Assembly: GCF_028471945.1 (NCBI RefSeq)
Contig: NZ_CP110128.1
Span: forward strand, 4,824,501 to 4,888,500
Origin: Pseudomonas sp. WJP1
Lineage (GTDB): Bacteria; Pseudomonadota; Gammaproteobacteria; Pseudomonadales; Pseudomonadaceae
Direction: 5' to 3'
Length of the DNA: 64,000 bases
The notes under the pieces are model-generated. The model made no database searches and was not told the origin of the DNA. It was given only the letters and a program-made list of their open reading frames with translations. A program made the translations under genes and the position numbers. Below, piece after piece: positions 1-11,767 of this stretch (the first letter of the stretch is position 1; every line of letters begins with the position of its first letter).

Positions 1-474
1 GCCTGCATCGAACTGCGCGGCCTCTTTCCCAAGGGTAGCGGTGGTCGAACGCTGATCGTGGAATCGCACTTCATGCTCGGCCTGACCGTGTTCGTGCTGG
101 TCTGGCTACGCTTGTTCGCCCGTAGCCTCGGCCCGGCACCCCAGATCTTTCCGGCCTCGCCTCGCTGGCAAACGGTGCTGGCCAGATTGATGCACTGGGC
201 GCTTTACCTCTTCATGATCGCCATGCCGATTCTTGGCTGGCTGGTCACCAGCGCCAAAGGTAACCAGGTGATGTTCTACGGCTTCGACCTGCCCCTTCTG
301 GTCGCGGAAAACAAGGACCTGGCCAAGCAGATGCAGGGTTGGCACGTGCTCGGTGGCACCATCGGCTACTGGCTGATCGGCCTGCACGCCGTCGCCGGGC
401 TGTATCACCACTATGTGGTGGGCGATAACACCTTGCTGCGGATGATGCCCAAGCGGGTGAACAGCGATACCTGA
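1..474 (+). CDS. cytochrome b561 family protein, 5' truncated by window edge
   Basis: The reading frame is already open at base 1, so the start codon lies upstream. The 157 visible residues end at a TGA at 472-474. Several hydrophobic helices carry histidines of the type that ligate heme b (SHFMLG, LMHWALYLF, WHVLGG, LHAVAGLYHHYV), and YHHYV near the C-terminus is typical of bacterial cytochrome b561. These proteins are inner-membrane di-heme proteins of about 180 residues that move electrons from quinol, often to superoxide or periplasmic partners. A GTG at 58 could be mistaken for a start, but it falls inside the conserved domain. The neighbour is convergent, and the exact electron acceptor cannot be told. 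Confidence 0.85.
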   Translation, partial: ACIELRGLFPKGSGGRTLIVESHFMLGLTVFVLVWLRLFARSLGPAPQIFPASPRWQTVLARLMHWALYLFMIAMPILGWLVTSAKGNQVMFYGFDLPLLVAENKDLAKQMQGWHVLGGTIGYWLIGLHAVAGLYHHYVVGDNTLLRMMPKRVNSDT

Positions 475-482
475 AACACCTG

Positions 483-1409
483 TCAGGTTTGTGGACTGAA
501 TCCCCGGCGGCCCTGCAAACCGCCGGTGTGGATAAAGATCAGCCGCGTGCCTGGGGCAAACCTCCCCGCCTCGACCTGCTGCCTGAGCGCCAGCAACGCC
601 TTGCCGGTGTACAGCGGTTCCAGGGCAATGCCGCTGGCTTGTTCGGTTTGCTCGATGAATTCGAGCAACAGCGGGTCGACCTTGGCAAAGCCACCCCGGC
701 TGGCGTCGAACAGTTCATAAGACGGAGCATTCACGCCCGCTTCCTCCACAATCCTCTCAACCTGCTGCACCACACCATGATCGTCGGGTACCGCCAGCGC
801 ACCGTAGACCGGGTGCTCCCCCGCTTCGGCCATGACCAGCCCGGCCAGGGTCGTGCCGGTCCCACAGGCCAGCCACCAACCGTTGTAGTCGCTCCAGCCC
901 AGGCCACTCAGTTGCTGGCAGGCCAGTGCCTTGAGCTGCACGCAGCCTTGGGCTCCCGGCAAACCGCCACCGCCTTCCGGGACCGCAAGCAGATCGGGAT
1001 ACTGCGCCTGCCAGGGCTCCCAGAAGCCCGCCTCATGCCGCGCCCGATAGCCGCCGTAACCCAGCCAGTGCAGTTGCATGCCGAACGCCTGCAAATCGTT
1101 CACCGTTGGCGTTTGCTGAGCGTGCCCGCGCAACAGGCCGACCGTGGCAAAACCGAATCGCTTGCCGGCAGCGGCCAGCGCATGCAGGTGATTGGAATGC
1201 GCGCCACCGAGGCTGATGATGCCCTTGGCGCCTGCATGATCAGCGGCCTTGAGGTGTTCGGTGAGCTTGAACCACTTGTTGCCGCTGATCAGCGGGTCGA
1301 TCTGGTCCAGACGCAGGATGGCGAGTTCGATGTTGGCGGTTTTTAGCCAGTCGAGATGGAGGGGTTCGAGGGGGGCTTGGGGTAGCCAGTCGAGGGGAGG
1401 AATAAGCAT
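483..1409 (-). CDS. PLP-dependent D-cysteine desulfhydrase / ACC deaminase family protein
   Basis: A 308-residue protein of the fold-type II PLP family that includes 1-aminocyclopropane-1-carboxylate deaminase and D-cysteine desulfhydrase. SGNKWFKL (about residues 42-49) supplies the Schiff-base lysine, GGAHSNH follows at about 69, and ACGTGTT near residue 181 is the phosphate-binding loop. The length is normal for the family. Members of this type in Pseudomonas usually act as D-cysteine desulfhydrases rather than true ACC deaminases; the sequence alone does not settle the substrate. It converges on the cytochrome b561 gene with 8 bp between the stops. The ATG at 1409 is preceded by GAGGAATAA-like purine-poor sequence only, so the start is chosen on N-terminal family similarity. 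Confidence 0.8.
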   Translation of the reverse strand: MLIPPLDWLPQAPLEPLHLDWLKTANIELAILRLDQIDPLISGNKWFKLTEHLKAADHAGAKGIISLGGAHSNHLHALAAAGKRFGFATVGLLRGHAQQTPTVNDLQAFGMQLHWLGYGGYRARHEAGFWEPWQAQYPDLLAVPEGGGGLPGAQGCVQLKALACQQLSGLGWSDYNGWWLACGTGTTLAGLVMAEAGEHPVYGALAVPDDHGVVQQVERIVEEAGVNAPSYELFDASRGGFAKVDPLLLEFIEQTEQASGIALEPLYTGKALLALRQQVEAGRFAPGTRLIFIHTGGLQGRRGFSPQT

Positions 1410-1456
1410 TGAGGCCGGCTCAGGTAAAGAGCCGGCATATTAGCAGCCTTGCGGAC

Positions 1457-1554
1457 GCCATCGCGGGCAAGCCCGCTCCCACAGTGGATTTGCGTCGTTC
1501 ACAAAATGCATGAGCAACCTGGAACCTGTGGGAGCGGGCTTGCCCGCGATAGCC
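1457..1554. repeat. paired REP/BIME hairpin
   Basis: Two inverted arms, each containing CGCGGGCAAGCCCGCTCCCA or its complement, are separated by about 40 bp. This is the classic Pseudomonas REP pair. It lies between the divergent desulfhydrase start and the fadH stop. Confidence 0.9.
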
Positions 1555-1576
1555 ATTGGCACGTTTGACCCGCGGA

Positions 1577-4090
<2,514 letters not shown>

Positions 4091-6715
4091 ATGGTCCAAT
4101 TGTTTCGCCGTCCCCGGATACTGCTCCTGCTACTGCCGTTTTTTGCTATTTGGCCATTTCGTACCTGGGCGTCGGACTGGGTCGTCAGTGTGGATGAGCG
4201 CAACGGCCTGCCAATGCTGGTGCGTGGTGGCAGTCCGGTAGTTGCTACGACATTCTCGTTCTTTGGGAGGAACTGGGACTGGACGTATTTGCAGACCGAA
4301 TTCAAGGTAAACACCCCTTATCGATACTCCCTTGCAGGCAAAAACAAAGCGCTGGATTTCGACTTGACTGCGCAGATTCAGAAGCAAGGCGAGCAAAAAC
4401 TGAGCTGGAACTTTACCCTGGATGCACACAGCGGGAAGTCTGGCGTTTCAGGTGGTGGCATCGTCTTCGAATTCGACCCCGCTCTTTTCGCTGGAGAAAT
4501 GGGCGAGCCCACTTTGCTACCCGAAAACCGCGGCTGGACCTGGGGCAATGCACAAGGTCGACGCATCGAAATGCGCTTCGAGCCCGCACTGGCGGGTGTG
4601 TACTTTGAATCGGGCAGTAAATCCGAGGTGCGCGCTTTTTTCTACAAGAACACGATCAAACCTGGCCGCCAGGATTTCACAGCCACCTTGAGCGTTTCTG
4701 GCGATGTGGCGGTCGGCCCGACCACTACCGAGCGCTTCGGGCTGTCGGACCCAAAGAGCTGGCCGACTGACAAGCTCGACTGGAAATCCTCGCCGGTCGA
4801 CCTGTCCTTTCTCAACACTCAGGAAAAACCTGCAGGCAAGCGCGGCTTCGTCAAAGCCTCCGGCGAGCAATTGCTATTTGCCGACAACACGGCGGCGCGT
4901 TTCTGGGGCACCAACCTTTCGGCCTACACGCTGTTCCTCACGCCAGACGATGCAATCAAGCTGCAGGCCAAACGCCTGTCGGCACTGGGCTTCAATCTCG
5001 TACGACTGCACCACCATGACTCGCCATGGGTCTTCCCGAACATCTTTGGCGACGGTAGGGTCACGCGCAGCACCCAGCAACTGAGCCCGCAATCGCTGAA
5101 AAAAATCGACTGGTGGATCAAGTGCCTGAAAGACGAAGGCATTTATGTGTGGCTCGATCTGCACGTCCAGCGAGTCTTCACTGAAAACGACAACATTTAT
5201 GGCTTCGATGAATTGCCAAAAGAAGAGCAGAATTTTACCTATCTCAAGGGCTATTCCTATGTGAATCTCACCATTCAGAAAGCCATGAAGCGCTTTGCCG
5301 AAGCCTACCTGACCCATGTAAACAGCTACACCGGTCTCGCCTACAAAGACGACCCGGCGATCGCCGCCGTATTGATTACCAACGAAAACGACGTCACCAA
5401 TCACTTTGGCAACGCCTTGTTGCCAGACAAGAATTTGCCGAAGCACAATCGCGTCTACATGGCGGAGGCCGAGGCTTTTGCCAAGCAGCACAATCTGTCT
5501 GCAGACCAGACCTGGCGCTCCTGGGAGCCAGGCTCCTCCAAGCTGTTCCTTAACGATCTGGAGCGACGTTTCAACGTCGACATGATTCAACACCTGCGTG
5601 GAATAGGCGTGAAGGTCCCCATCGCAACAACCAGTAGCTGGGGCCGCAATGGTCTGAACTCCCTGCCGGCCCTTACCGCCGGCGACGTAATCGACGTCCA
5701 TAGCTACGGGGGTTCGGGACAGATAGAGAAAAACCCGCTCTACAGCGACGGCATAGTGAATTGGCTTGCTGCCGGCCAGGTCACCGGCAAACCCTTGACT
5801 GTCACCGAGTGGAACAATGAGCCCTTCCCGACACCAGACCGTCACTCGCTGCCACTCTATATCGCCGGCACCGCCAGACACCAAGGCTGGGATGCACTGA
5901 TGCAATATGCCTACAGCCAGGAGCCACTGGGGGGCGAAGACATGAGTGCCAGCAACTGGCACACCTATAACGACCCTGCAATGCTGGCCACTCTGCCCGC
6001 CGCTGCCTTGCTTTATCGCCGTGCAGACGTTCGCGAAGCAACAACGACCTACGTCTTCGCGCCGACGCCAAGCACCCTGTTCAACCAAATGATCACACCG
6101 GCCAACTCTGCTCTACTGCGCACAGCCATGGAGAAAGGCAAGCTGGAAATCGCGATGCCACAGACGCCGCAATTGCCTTGGTTGCAACAGAGCGTTATCC
6201 CAAGCAATGCACAGGAATTTCATGACCCTGGCCAGTCGCTGCTGGACACCAATGCCAGCGAGTCCACGACAGACACGGGTGAGCTAAAGCGCAACTGGAA
6301 ACAAGGCATCTACACCATCAATACACCACGTACCCAGGCCGCTACCGGCTGGATCGGCGGCGAGTCGATCAGCCTCGGCAACATTCAAGTTCAAGTGAAG
6401 ACCGCCAACGCCAGTGTGGTGGTGCAAAGTCTGGACGACGCGCCTTTGGGCCGATCGCAGGATTTACTGATTTCGTTAGGCACCCGTGCCATCCCCCAAG
6501 ACGACGCCAAAATACCTTTTTACGTTGAGCCCCTCGAGGGCACGCTAACAATCCAGGCGCCGCAAGGCTTGACACTGTTCACCCACGGCATTCTGGGGCA
6601 AATGAAGAAGCTGCCCGCGACCTACCTTGATGGCCGCTATACAATCAAGTTCGACGGCCTGCAGGCGTCGAACTGGTTGTTTTTGAAAAAAGGCGTCACG
6701 CAAGCACAACCTTAG
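4091..6715 (+). CDS. secreted clan-A glycoside hydrolase
   Basis: An 874-residue protein with a signal peptide (basic start, then a leucine-rich core to about residue 27). The central region is a TIM barrel of the GH5/clan-A type: FWGTNLS near 278, LGFNLVRLHHHDS, and WIKCLKDEGIYVWLDLH. The candidate acid/base is E432 in TNEND and the candidate nucleophile is E573 in TVTEWN; both sit at the expected ends of beta strands. N- and C-terminal regions outside the barrel look like beta domains. It probably cleaves a beta-linked polysaccharide in the periplasm or outside the cell; the substrate is not evident. It stands alone, with fadH divergent upstream and an AT-rich membrane protein convergent downstream. 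GC content is slightly lower than in flanking housekeeping genes. Confidence 0.75.
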   Translation: MVQLFRRPRILLLLLPFFAIWPFRTWASDWVVSVDERNGLPMLVRGGSPVVATTFSFFGRNWDWTYLQTEFKVNTPYRYSLAGKNKALDFDLTAQIQKQGEQKLSWNFTLDAHSGKSGVSGGGIVFEFDPALFAGEMGEPTLLPENRGWTWGNAQGRRIEMRFEPALAGVYFESGSKSEVRAFFYKNTIKPGRQDFTATLSVSGDVAVGPTTTERFGLSDPKSWPTDKLDWKSSPVDLSFLNTQEKPAGKRGFVKASGEQLLFADNTAARFWGTNLSAYTLFLTPDDAIKLQAKRLSALGFNLVRLHHHDSPWVFPNIFGDGRVTRSTQQLSPQSLKKIDWWIKCLKDEGIYVWLDLHVQRVFTENDNIYGFDELPKEEQNFTYLKGYSYVNLTIQKAMKRFAEAYLTHVNSYTGLAYKDDPAIAAVLITNENDVTNHFGNALLPDKNLPKHNRVYMAEAEAFAKQHNLSADQTWRSWEPGSSKLFLNDLERRFNVDMIQHLRGIGVKVPIATTSSWGRNGLNSLPALTAGDVIDVHSYGGSGQIEKNPLYSDGIVNWLAAGQVTGKPLTVTEWNNEPFPTPDRHSLPLYIAGTARHQGWDALMQYAYSQEPLGGEDMSASNWHTYNDPAMLATLPAAALLYRRADVREATTTYVFAPTPSTLFNQMITPANSALLRTAMEKGKLEIAMPQTPQLPWLQQSVIPSNAQEFHDPGQSLLDTNASESTTDTGELKRNWKQGIYTINTPRTQAATGWIGGESISLGNIQVQVKTANASVVVQSLDDAPLGRSQDLLISLGTRAIPQDDAKIPFYVEPLEGTLTIQAPQGLTLFTHGILGQMKKLPATYLDGRYTIKFDGLQASNWLFLKKGVTQAQP

Positions 6716-6794
6716 GCGACGTGAGATGACTTTGAAGCCTTACTGCCGTGGAATTGCACGCCAGACCTGAAATCAGGAAGTCAACCTGATGGAT

Positions 6795-6812
6795 CAACGC
6801 CTTGCGGCGTTG
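6795..6812. terminator. short hairpin in convergent gap
   Basis: CAACGCC-TTGC-GGCGTTG forms a 7-bp stem between the convergent hydrolase and transferase genes. No T tract follows on either strand, so it is only a weak terminator candidate. Confidence 0.3.
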
Positions 6813-6827
6813 TTCAGCGAGGGCTAT

Positions 6828-8474
6828 TTAATGGGTGTCAAAATCGAACGATGGAACATAGCCTGCGCCGAGCAGATGTGGACATTTCGACGATACAAAA
6901 TCATCACTTAATAAATCATCCGAACTTTTATACTTATTCGTGAAAACCCCAGTGATATTTAAAAGAGTATGGGGCAAGGATGATATGCTGATTTTCTGAC
7001 TTTCTCTTTCCCTCAGCTTTAAAAGCTTGAGCGATTGCTGACTTGAAACATTATCCGACGCCCAGATAAATGCCGAAACCGGGAGGTCATATTTATTGCC
7101 AATCCCATGACCCAAGAGCCCTTGACTGTCATCCATCATGTTTTCACCATGATCCGATGAATAAAACAAGACAGATGGTTTTTTGCTTGACTTCAATTGA
7201 TCAATAATTGTGCTCAATAGCCAGTCCGTATATAGAATACTATTATCATATTCCGCGGTAATTTTGTCTTTGAAGCTGTTTGTTGACGGCTGGAATTTAT
7301 CGAAATGTTCTGGGTATCGGCGTGAATACTCGAAATGACTACCCTTGACATGAATAAATATGGCTTTCTTTTCTGTATCGCCTTTTTTTAGTATTTTTTC
7401 ATATTCTGAAATTAATGCTCCATCATAGCTTCTCTCAAAATAATGACGGTACTGTGCCTCTGCAGCTATTTGTGGAATTATTCCGCCAAAACTATCAACT
7501 TCCTGCACAGACAACCAATAGGTCATGTACCCGGCTGCGCGATATATACTCACCAATGATTTTGTTGACACAATGGATTCCCAATCCCATATAGGCTCAA
7601 GGCTCAACATTGAAGGAACCGCAAACGCGGTATATGGGGCTGTCGTGCAAATATGATTAAACTTGAAAATCCCCGCCTGCTTACCGAGATTTGGGGTTGT
7701 TTCCTTGTGATAACCGTAGAGGGACCAGTTGTGCGGCCGTGATGACTCACCGATCACAAAAACAATAGTTTCTATATTTGATTGATCCGACATGCTGGTT
7801 ATTTTTACATCAGCCTCTCGACGACGCTTGATAAGTTTCTCCGTCCCCAAATACAAGTCTGCAGTAAGGGCAATTTGCGATAAATAACCTACTGGCGTGC
7901 TTTGATCTTTTGCAAGGAGATCCATGACTGCAGATTTCCCGAGAGAATTAAGTTTGACAGTTTTATAAAAATACGCCCCATACCCCACCAGCAAGGCGCT
8001 AACAACCAGAACAAAAATACCTTTGTTTTTATATAATTCGCGCTTATGCAGGCCTATTAATCCAACCCCATAGCAAAATATGAAAATCACCAAAACGATA
8101 CTGATGGACTGCCAATAGGTCGGTAAAAAATCGCTTGCCTCCTTATAGTTTGTCAAACCAATAAATATATAGGCCGCTGTTAATTTTGAGTTGAAATTTA
8201 AAACCAAAAAGAGATCAACAGCTGCTACCAAATAAAATGGCAGCAGAATGATGTGAACTTTGAATTGATTGGATGAAATAAATCTAATTGCCAAAAGCCA
8301 CAACACCGACATGCCAAGGGTGTAAAAGACCAATAAATCAATTTTAGAGTGTTGATAGTTTGTTAGCGTTCTAACAATCAACGGTGATAGCAGATATGAC
8401 CACAATACTAAATTTGGCCATTCTGCTTTTAATATTTTAAATGAGTAATCGATAATTTTGGCAGAGTTTTTCAT
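6828..8474 (-). CDS. phosphoethanolamine transferase-like membrane sulfatase-fold protein (EptA/CptA family), AT-rich
   Basis: A 548-residue protein with about five N-terminal membrane helices (residues 20-170) followed by a periplasmic alkaline-phosphatase/sulfatase-fold domain. VIGESSRP at about 240-247 gives the nucleophile region; Ser stands where lipid A transferases usually have Thr. SLYGYHKETTPN follows as in the family, and SDHGEN near residue 420 provides metal ligands. Such enzymes move phosphoethanolamine from phosphatidylethanolamine to lipid A, LPS core or glucan. The gene is strikingly AT-rich and uses Pseudomonas-rare codons (ATA, AAA, TTA), unlike everything around it, which suggests recent acquisition. 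The acceptor molecule cannot be named. Confidence 0.8.
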   Translation of the reverse strand: MKNSAKIIDYSFKILKAEWPNLVLWSYLLSPLIVRTLTNYQHSKIDLLVFYTLGMSVLWLLAIRFISSNQFKVHIILLPFYLVAAVDLFLVLNFNSKLTAAYIFIGLTNYKEASDFLPTYWQSISIVLVIFIFCYGVGLIGLHKRELYKNKGIFVLVVSALLVGYGAYFYKTVKLNSLGKSAVMDLLAKDQSTPVGYLSQIALTADLYLGTEKLIKRRREADVKITSMSDQSNIETIVFVIGESSRPHNWSLYGYHKETTPNLGKQAGIFKFNHICTTAPYTAFAVPSMLSLEPIWDWESIVSTKSLVSIYRAAGYMTYWLSVQEVDSFGGIIPQIAAEAQYRHYFERSYDGALISEYEKILKKGDTEKKAIFIHVKGSHFEYSRRYPEHFDKFQPSTNSFKDKITAEYDNSILYTDWLLSTIIDQLKSSKKPSVLFYSSDHGENMMDDSQGLLGHGIGNKYDLPVSAFIWASDNVSSQQSLKLLKLRERESQKISISSLPHTLLNITGVFTNKYKSSDDLLSDDFVSSKCPHLLGAGYVPSFDFDTH

Positions 8475-8678
8475 TTGATAATTATTCTCGCAGGATACCC
8501 ATATGCCTCCTCAGAGGGTAGCTCCAATTGGCGCGCTCGCTGTATCTCGTTAAAAATATTCTCTCCTTTGGCGTCCAAACGTAGCGAGTCTCGGCTATAG
8601 CGCGGTTCAGACACTGAGGGCAACACTATTCTTGTCAGCACGCGGGTCAACTCGCAGGAGATTATCCGCGACCTGCCT

Positions 8679-10418
8679 TCAAGCCGGCGCCCCCAACAAC
8701 TGACTCAACACCGCACGCAACTTGCCGGGTTTCACCGGTTTGTTCAGCAGCGGCGCTTCAAGTCGTTGCAGTGAGCGCCGGCACTGATCGGTACGATCCG
8801 CGGTGATGATCACCGCAGGAATCGGCTGGCGGTAATGCTCGCGCAAATGCCTGACCACGTCACATCCCACCACGCCGTGGTCAAGGTGATAGTCCGCCAG
8901 AATCAGTTCCGGTGCCTGGCCCGCCAGGGCCGCCACCGCCGAGGCTTCATCGGTGGCCGTGACGACGTCGCAGCCCCACTGCCCGAGCAACGCGCTCATG
9001 CTCTCAAGGATGCTCACTTCATTGTCCAGCACCAGCAAACGCCGGCCCGGCAACGGATTACCCGTGCCCGGTTGAGGCGCCGTGAGGCTGATGGGCAACG
9101 GCACCTCACGGGAAATCGGCACCTCGATGCTGAACATCGACCCCCGGCCCGGCAGTGAATGCACCTGGATCCGGTAATCGAGGATTTTCGCGATGCGCTC
9201 GACGATCGCCAGCCCCAGCCCCACGCCCTTGCGGTCGGCCGCGCGGCCGACGTCCAGTTGATTGAATTCGAGGAAGATCGAATCGAGGCGATCGGCCGGG
9301 ATCCCGCGCCCGGTATCCCACACTTCCAGGCGCAGCCTGTCGCCCCGGCGCCTTGCCGCGAGCAGGATGCTGCCTTCGTCGGTGTAGCGGCAGGCGTTGC
9401 TGAGGAAGTTGCGCAGGATCCGGGTCATCAGGCGCAAGTCCGTACAAATGGCGTAGTCGCCCATGTGCACACGCAAACGCAAGCCGGCGGCCTCGGCCAC
9501 CGACTGGAACTCCGAGACCAATGGCCCGAGCAATTCGTCGAGGCGGTACAGCGCGACATCCGGCTTGACCGCCGCTTGATCGAGCCTTGAGATATCGAGC
9601 AAATCGGTGAGCAGATCCTCAGCGCCTTCCAGTGCCTGGTGAGTGCGTTCGACCAGCACCTGCTCGACTTCGGGCAGCTTGCGCTCACGCAAGGTGGAGA
9701 TCAGCAACCGCGCGGCGTTGAGGGGTTGCAGCAGGTCGTGACTGGCGGCGGCGAGGTATTTGTCCTTGCTGTGATTGGCCGCCTCCGCGGCGTCACGGGC
9801 ATCGCGCAAGGCTTCGGCGATCTGCTTGCGCTGGGTGATCTGCTGTTGCAGGTTGCGGTTGGCTTCCAGCAGCTCATCGGTGCGCGCGGTCACGCGCTGC
9901 TCCAGCTCGTCATTGAGTTGCTGCAGGCGTTGCTGGGCGAGTTTGCGTTCGGTGATGTCGGCGACGAACCCTTCCACCAGCCCTTCCTGACCGGGCTTGA
10001 GCAGCAGGTTCATCAGCACGTCGAGACAGCTGCCATCCTTGCGTCGCAACTGGGTTTCATAGCCGTGCAGGCTGCCCTGGTGGGTGAGGATTTCGCCAAT
10101 GTCTTCCAGCTCCCGCACGCCGCCGACAAACAGGTTGCTGGCCAGGTCCGCCAGGGAGAACAGCACCTCCTGCGGGTCTTGATAGCCGAGCATGCGCGCC
10201 ATTGCCGGGTTGGCGGCGCGCATGCCGTCTTGCAGGCTGGCCTGGAAAATCCCGTGGACCGCGTTTTCGAACAGCCATTTGTAGCGGTTGCGCTCAGCTT
10301 CCAGTTCATCCAGGCGCGCGGCCAGTTCCGGGTAATGGCTCTTGCGCGCCGAATGACTGCCTAATCCGAGCAGTCCGGCCAGCGCCCGTTGTTGCTGTTC
10401 GTCAGAGGGCTTCGCCAT
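8679..10418 (-). CDS. ercS: hybrid sensor histidine kinase of the ethanol-oxidation regulatory system (ErcS-like)
   Basis: A 579-residue cytoplasmic hybrid kinase. An N-terminal coiled coil leads to a PAS domain (RYKWLFENAVHGIFQ), a second coiled coil with TERKLAQQ, the H-box SHDLLQPLNAARL, N-box RNFLSNACRYT, G boxes DTGRGIP and GVGLGLAIV, and a C-terminal receiver domain with the phospho-acceptor in ADYHLD and KPVKPGKL. No membrane segment is seen. The ATG at 10418 is chosen because longer in-frame starts would run deep into ercA; the two genes overlap by 17 bp and are probably translationally coupled. P. aeruginosa PA1992 (ErcS) lies in the same place, directly after ErcA, and takes part in a cascade with ErbR/AgmR. 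Confidence 0.82.
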   Translation of the reverse strand: MAKPSDEQQQRALAGLLGLGSHSARKSHYPELAARLDELEAERNRYKWLFENAVHGIFQASLQDGMRAANPAMARMLGYQDPQEVLFSLADLASNLFVGGVRELEDIGEILTHQGSLHGYETQLRRKDGSCLDVLMNLLLKPGQEGLVEGFVADITERKLAQQRLQQLNDELEQRVTARTDELLEANRNLQQQITQRKQIAEALRDARDAAEAANHSKDKYLAAASHDLLQPLNAARLLISTLRERKLPEVEQVLVERTHQALEGAEDLLTDLLDISRLDQAAVKPDVALYRLDELLGPLVSEFQSVAEAAGLRLRVHMGDYAICTDLRLMTRILRNFLSNACRYTDEGSILLAARRRGDRLRLEVWDTGRGIPADRLDSIFLEFNQLDVGRAADRKGVGLGLAIVERIAKILDYRIQVHSLPGRGSMFSIEVPISREVPLPISLTAPQPGTGNPLPGRRLLVLDNEVSILESMSALLGQWGCDVVTATDEASAVAALAGQAPELILADYHLDHGVVGCDVVRHLREHYRQPIPAVIITADRTDQCRRSLQRLEAPLLNKPVKPGKLRAVLSQLLGAPA

Positions 10419-11565
10419 AGACGACCTCGACATCACGCTGGCTGGATTCGCGCGGGTTGGTAAGGATGCACGGATCATCCATGGCGTGTTGCGACAGGAA
10501 GGGAATGTCCGACGTACTGACCCCATGCAAACCGAGGGTTTCGTGGAAACCGATGGCGTGTTTCAGCGCGATCAGGTGCTCGACCAGGCGCCCGCAGATC
10601 TGCCGCTGGTTCAGGCCTCGGCAGTCGATGCCAAAGGTCTCGGCAATCACCTTGAAACGATCCGGTGACGAGCTGTAGTTGAACGCCACGACGTGTTCCA
10701 CCAGCACCGCGTTGCACAGCCCATGGGGCAGGTCGAGAAAGCCGCCGAGACTGTGGGACATGGCATGCACCGCGCCAAGGATCGCGTTGGAGAACGCCAG
10801 CCCGGCCTGCATGCTGCCGAGCATGATTTTCTCGCGCAGGGCGATGTCCGTCGGGTTGGCGATCATCTGCACCAGGTTGCCGTTGATCAGGCGCATGGCT
10901 TCCAGCGCATGGGGATCGGTCAGTGGCCCGTGCCCCGTGGACACGAAGGCTTCGATGGCGTGCACCAGCGCATCGATACCGGTACAGGCCGACAGGAACG
11001 GGTCCATGCTCAGGGTGGTTTCGGGGTCGATCAGCGACACATCCGGCACCACCGCCTTGCTGACGATGGAGAACTTCATGCGCTCCTGCTGATTGGAGAT
11101 GATCACGAATTGCGAAACGTCGGCCGAGGTGCCGGCGGTGGTCGGAATCAGGATCAGCGGCGGGCTCGGCACGCGGATGGTGTCCACGCCTTCGAACTCG
11201 AGGATGCTGCGGCCATGGGCGACGACGATGCCGATGCCTTTACCGCAATCCATCGGGCTGCCGCCGCCGACGGCGACGATCACATCGCAGTGGTTTTCCC
11301 GGTACAGCTCGGCACCCAGCATCACCTCTTCCACCCGCGGGTTGGGCGAGACGCCACTGTAGAGGCAATATTCGATGCCCAGGGCTTGCAGGCTGGCTTC
11401 GACATCCGCGACCCAACCGGCGGCAATCACCCCGGGGTCGCTGACCACAAGGACCTTGCGCGCGCCAAAGGTCTTGGCGTAGTTGCCGACGTTGTGCCGG
11501 CAGCCGGCACCGAAGATGATTTCAGGCGAAACGAATTTACGCAGCTGGCTGAGACTCTGGCTCAT
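10402..11565 (-). CDS. ercA: iron-containing alcohol dehydrogenase-like regulatory protein (ErcA)
   Basis: A 387-residue group III (iron) alcohol dehydrogenase. GGGSPMDCGKGI is the nucleotide loop; the metal ligands are the Asp/His set in GIDALVHAIEAF and GAVHAMSHSLGG...DLPHG. In P. aeruginosa the orthologue PA1991 lies between pqq genes and ercS and affects ethanol growth through regulation rather than catalysis. Synteny is the same here: pqqE upstream, ercS-like kinase overlapping downstream. A weak GCATT element occurs about 56 bp upstream of the start. The physiological substrate is unknown. Confidence 0.85.
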   Translation of the reverse strand: MSQSLSQLRKFVSPEIIFGAGCRHNVGNYAKTFGARKVLVVSDPGVIAAGWVADVEASLQALGIEYCLYSGVSPNPRVEEVMLGAELYRENHCDVIVAVGGGSPMDCGKGIGIVVAHGRSILEFEGVDTIRVPSPPLILIPTTAGTSADVSQFVIISNQQERMKFSIVSKAVVPDVSLIDPETTLSMDPFLSACTGIDALVHAIEAFVSTGHGPLTDPHALEAMRLINGNLVQMIANPTDIALREKIMLGSMQAGLAFSNAILGAVHAMSHSLGGFLDLPHGLCNAVLVEHVVAFNYSSSPDRFKVIAETFGIDCRGLNQRQICGRLVEHLIALKHAIGFHETLGLHGVSTSDIPFLSQHAMDDPCILTNPRESSQRDVEVVYGEAL

Positions 11566-11664
11566 TGGAAAGCCTGTTTTTTATTGTTTTGGAAGGTAAA
11601 GCCACACTAACCCATCCGGCCATTAATGCAATCAGACCAATGGCTGGAATCATCGCAGATCCCT

Positions 11665-11748
11665 TGTAGGAGTGAGCCTGCTCGCGATGGTGTGTCAGTC
11701 GCCACCTGCTTCGCTGACACACCATCGCGAGCAGGCTCACTCCTACAG
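11665..11748. repeat. paired REP hairpin
   Basis: The arms TGTAGGAGTGAGCCTGCTCG and its complement are separated by about 30 bp, between pqqE and ercA. The inner part also pairs (GTGTGTCAG with CTGACACAC), so the whole unit can form one long hairpin. Confidence 0.9.
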
Positions 11749-11767
11749 GGGATTTGCGGTGTTCGGC

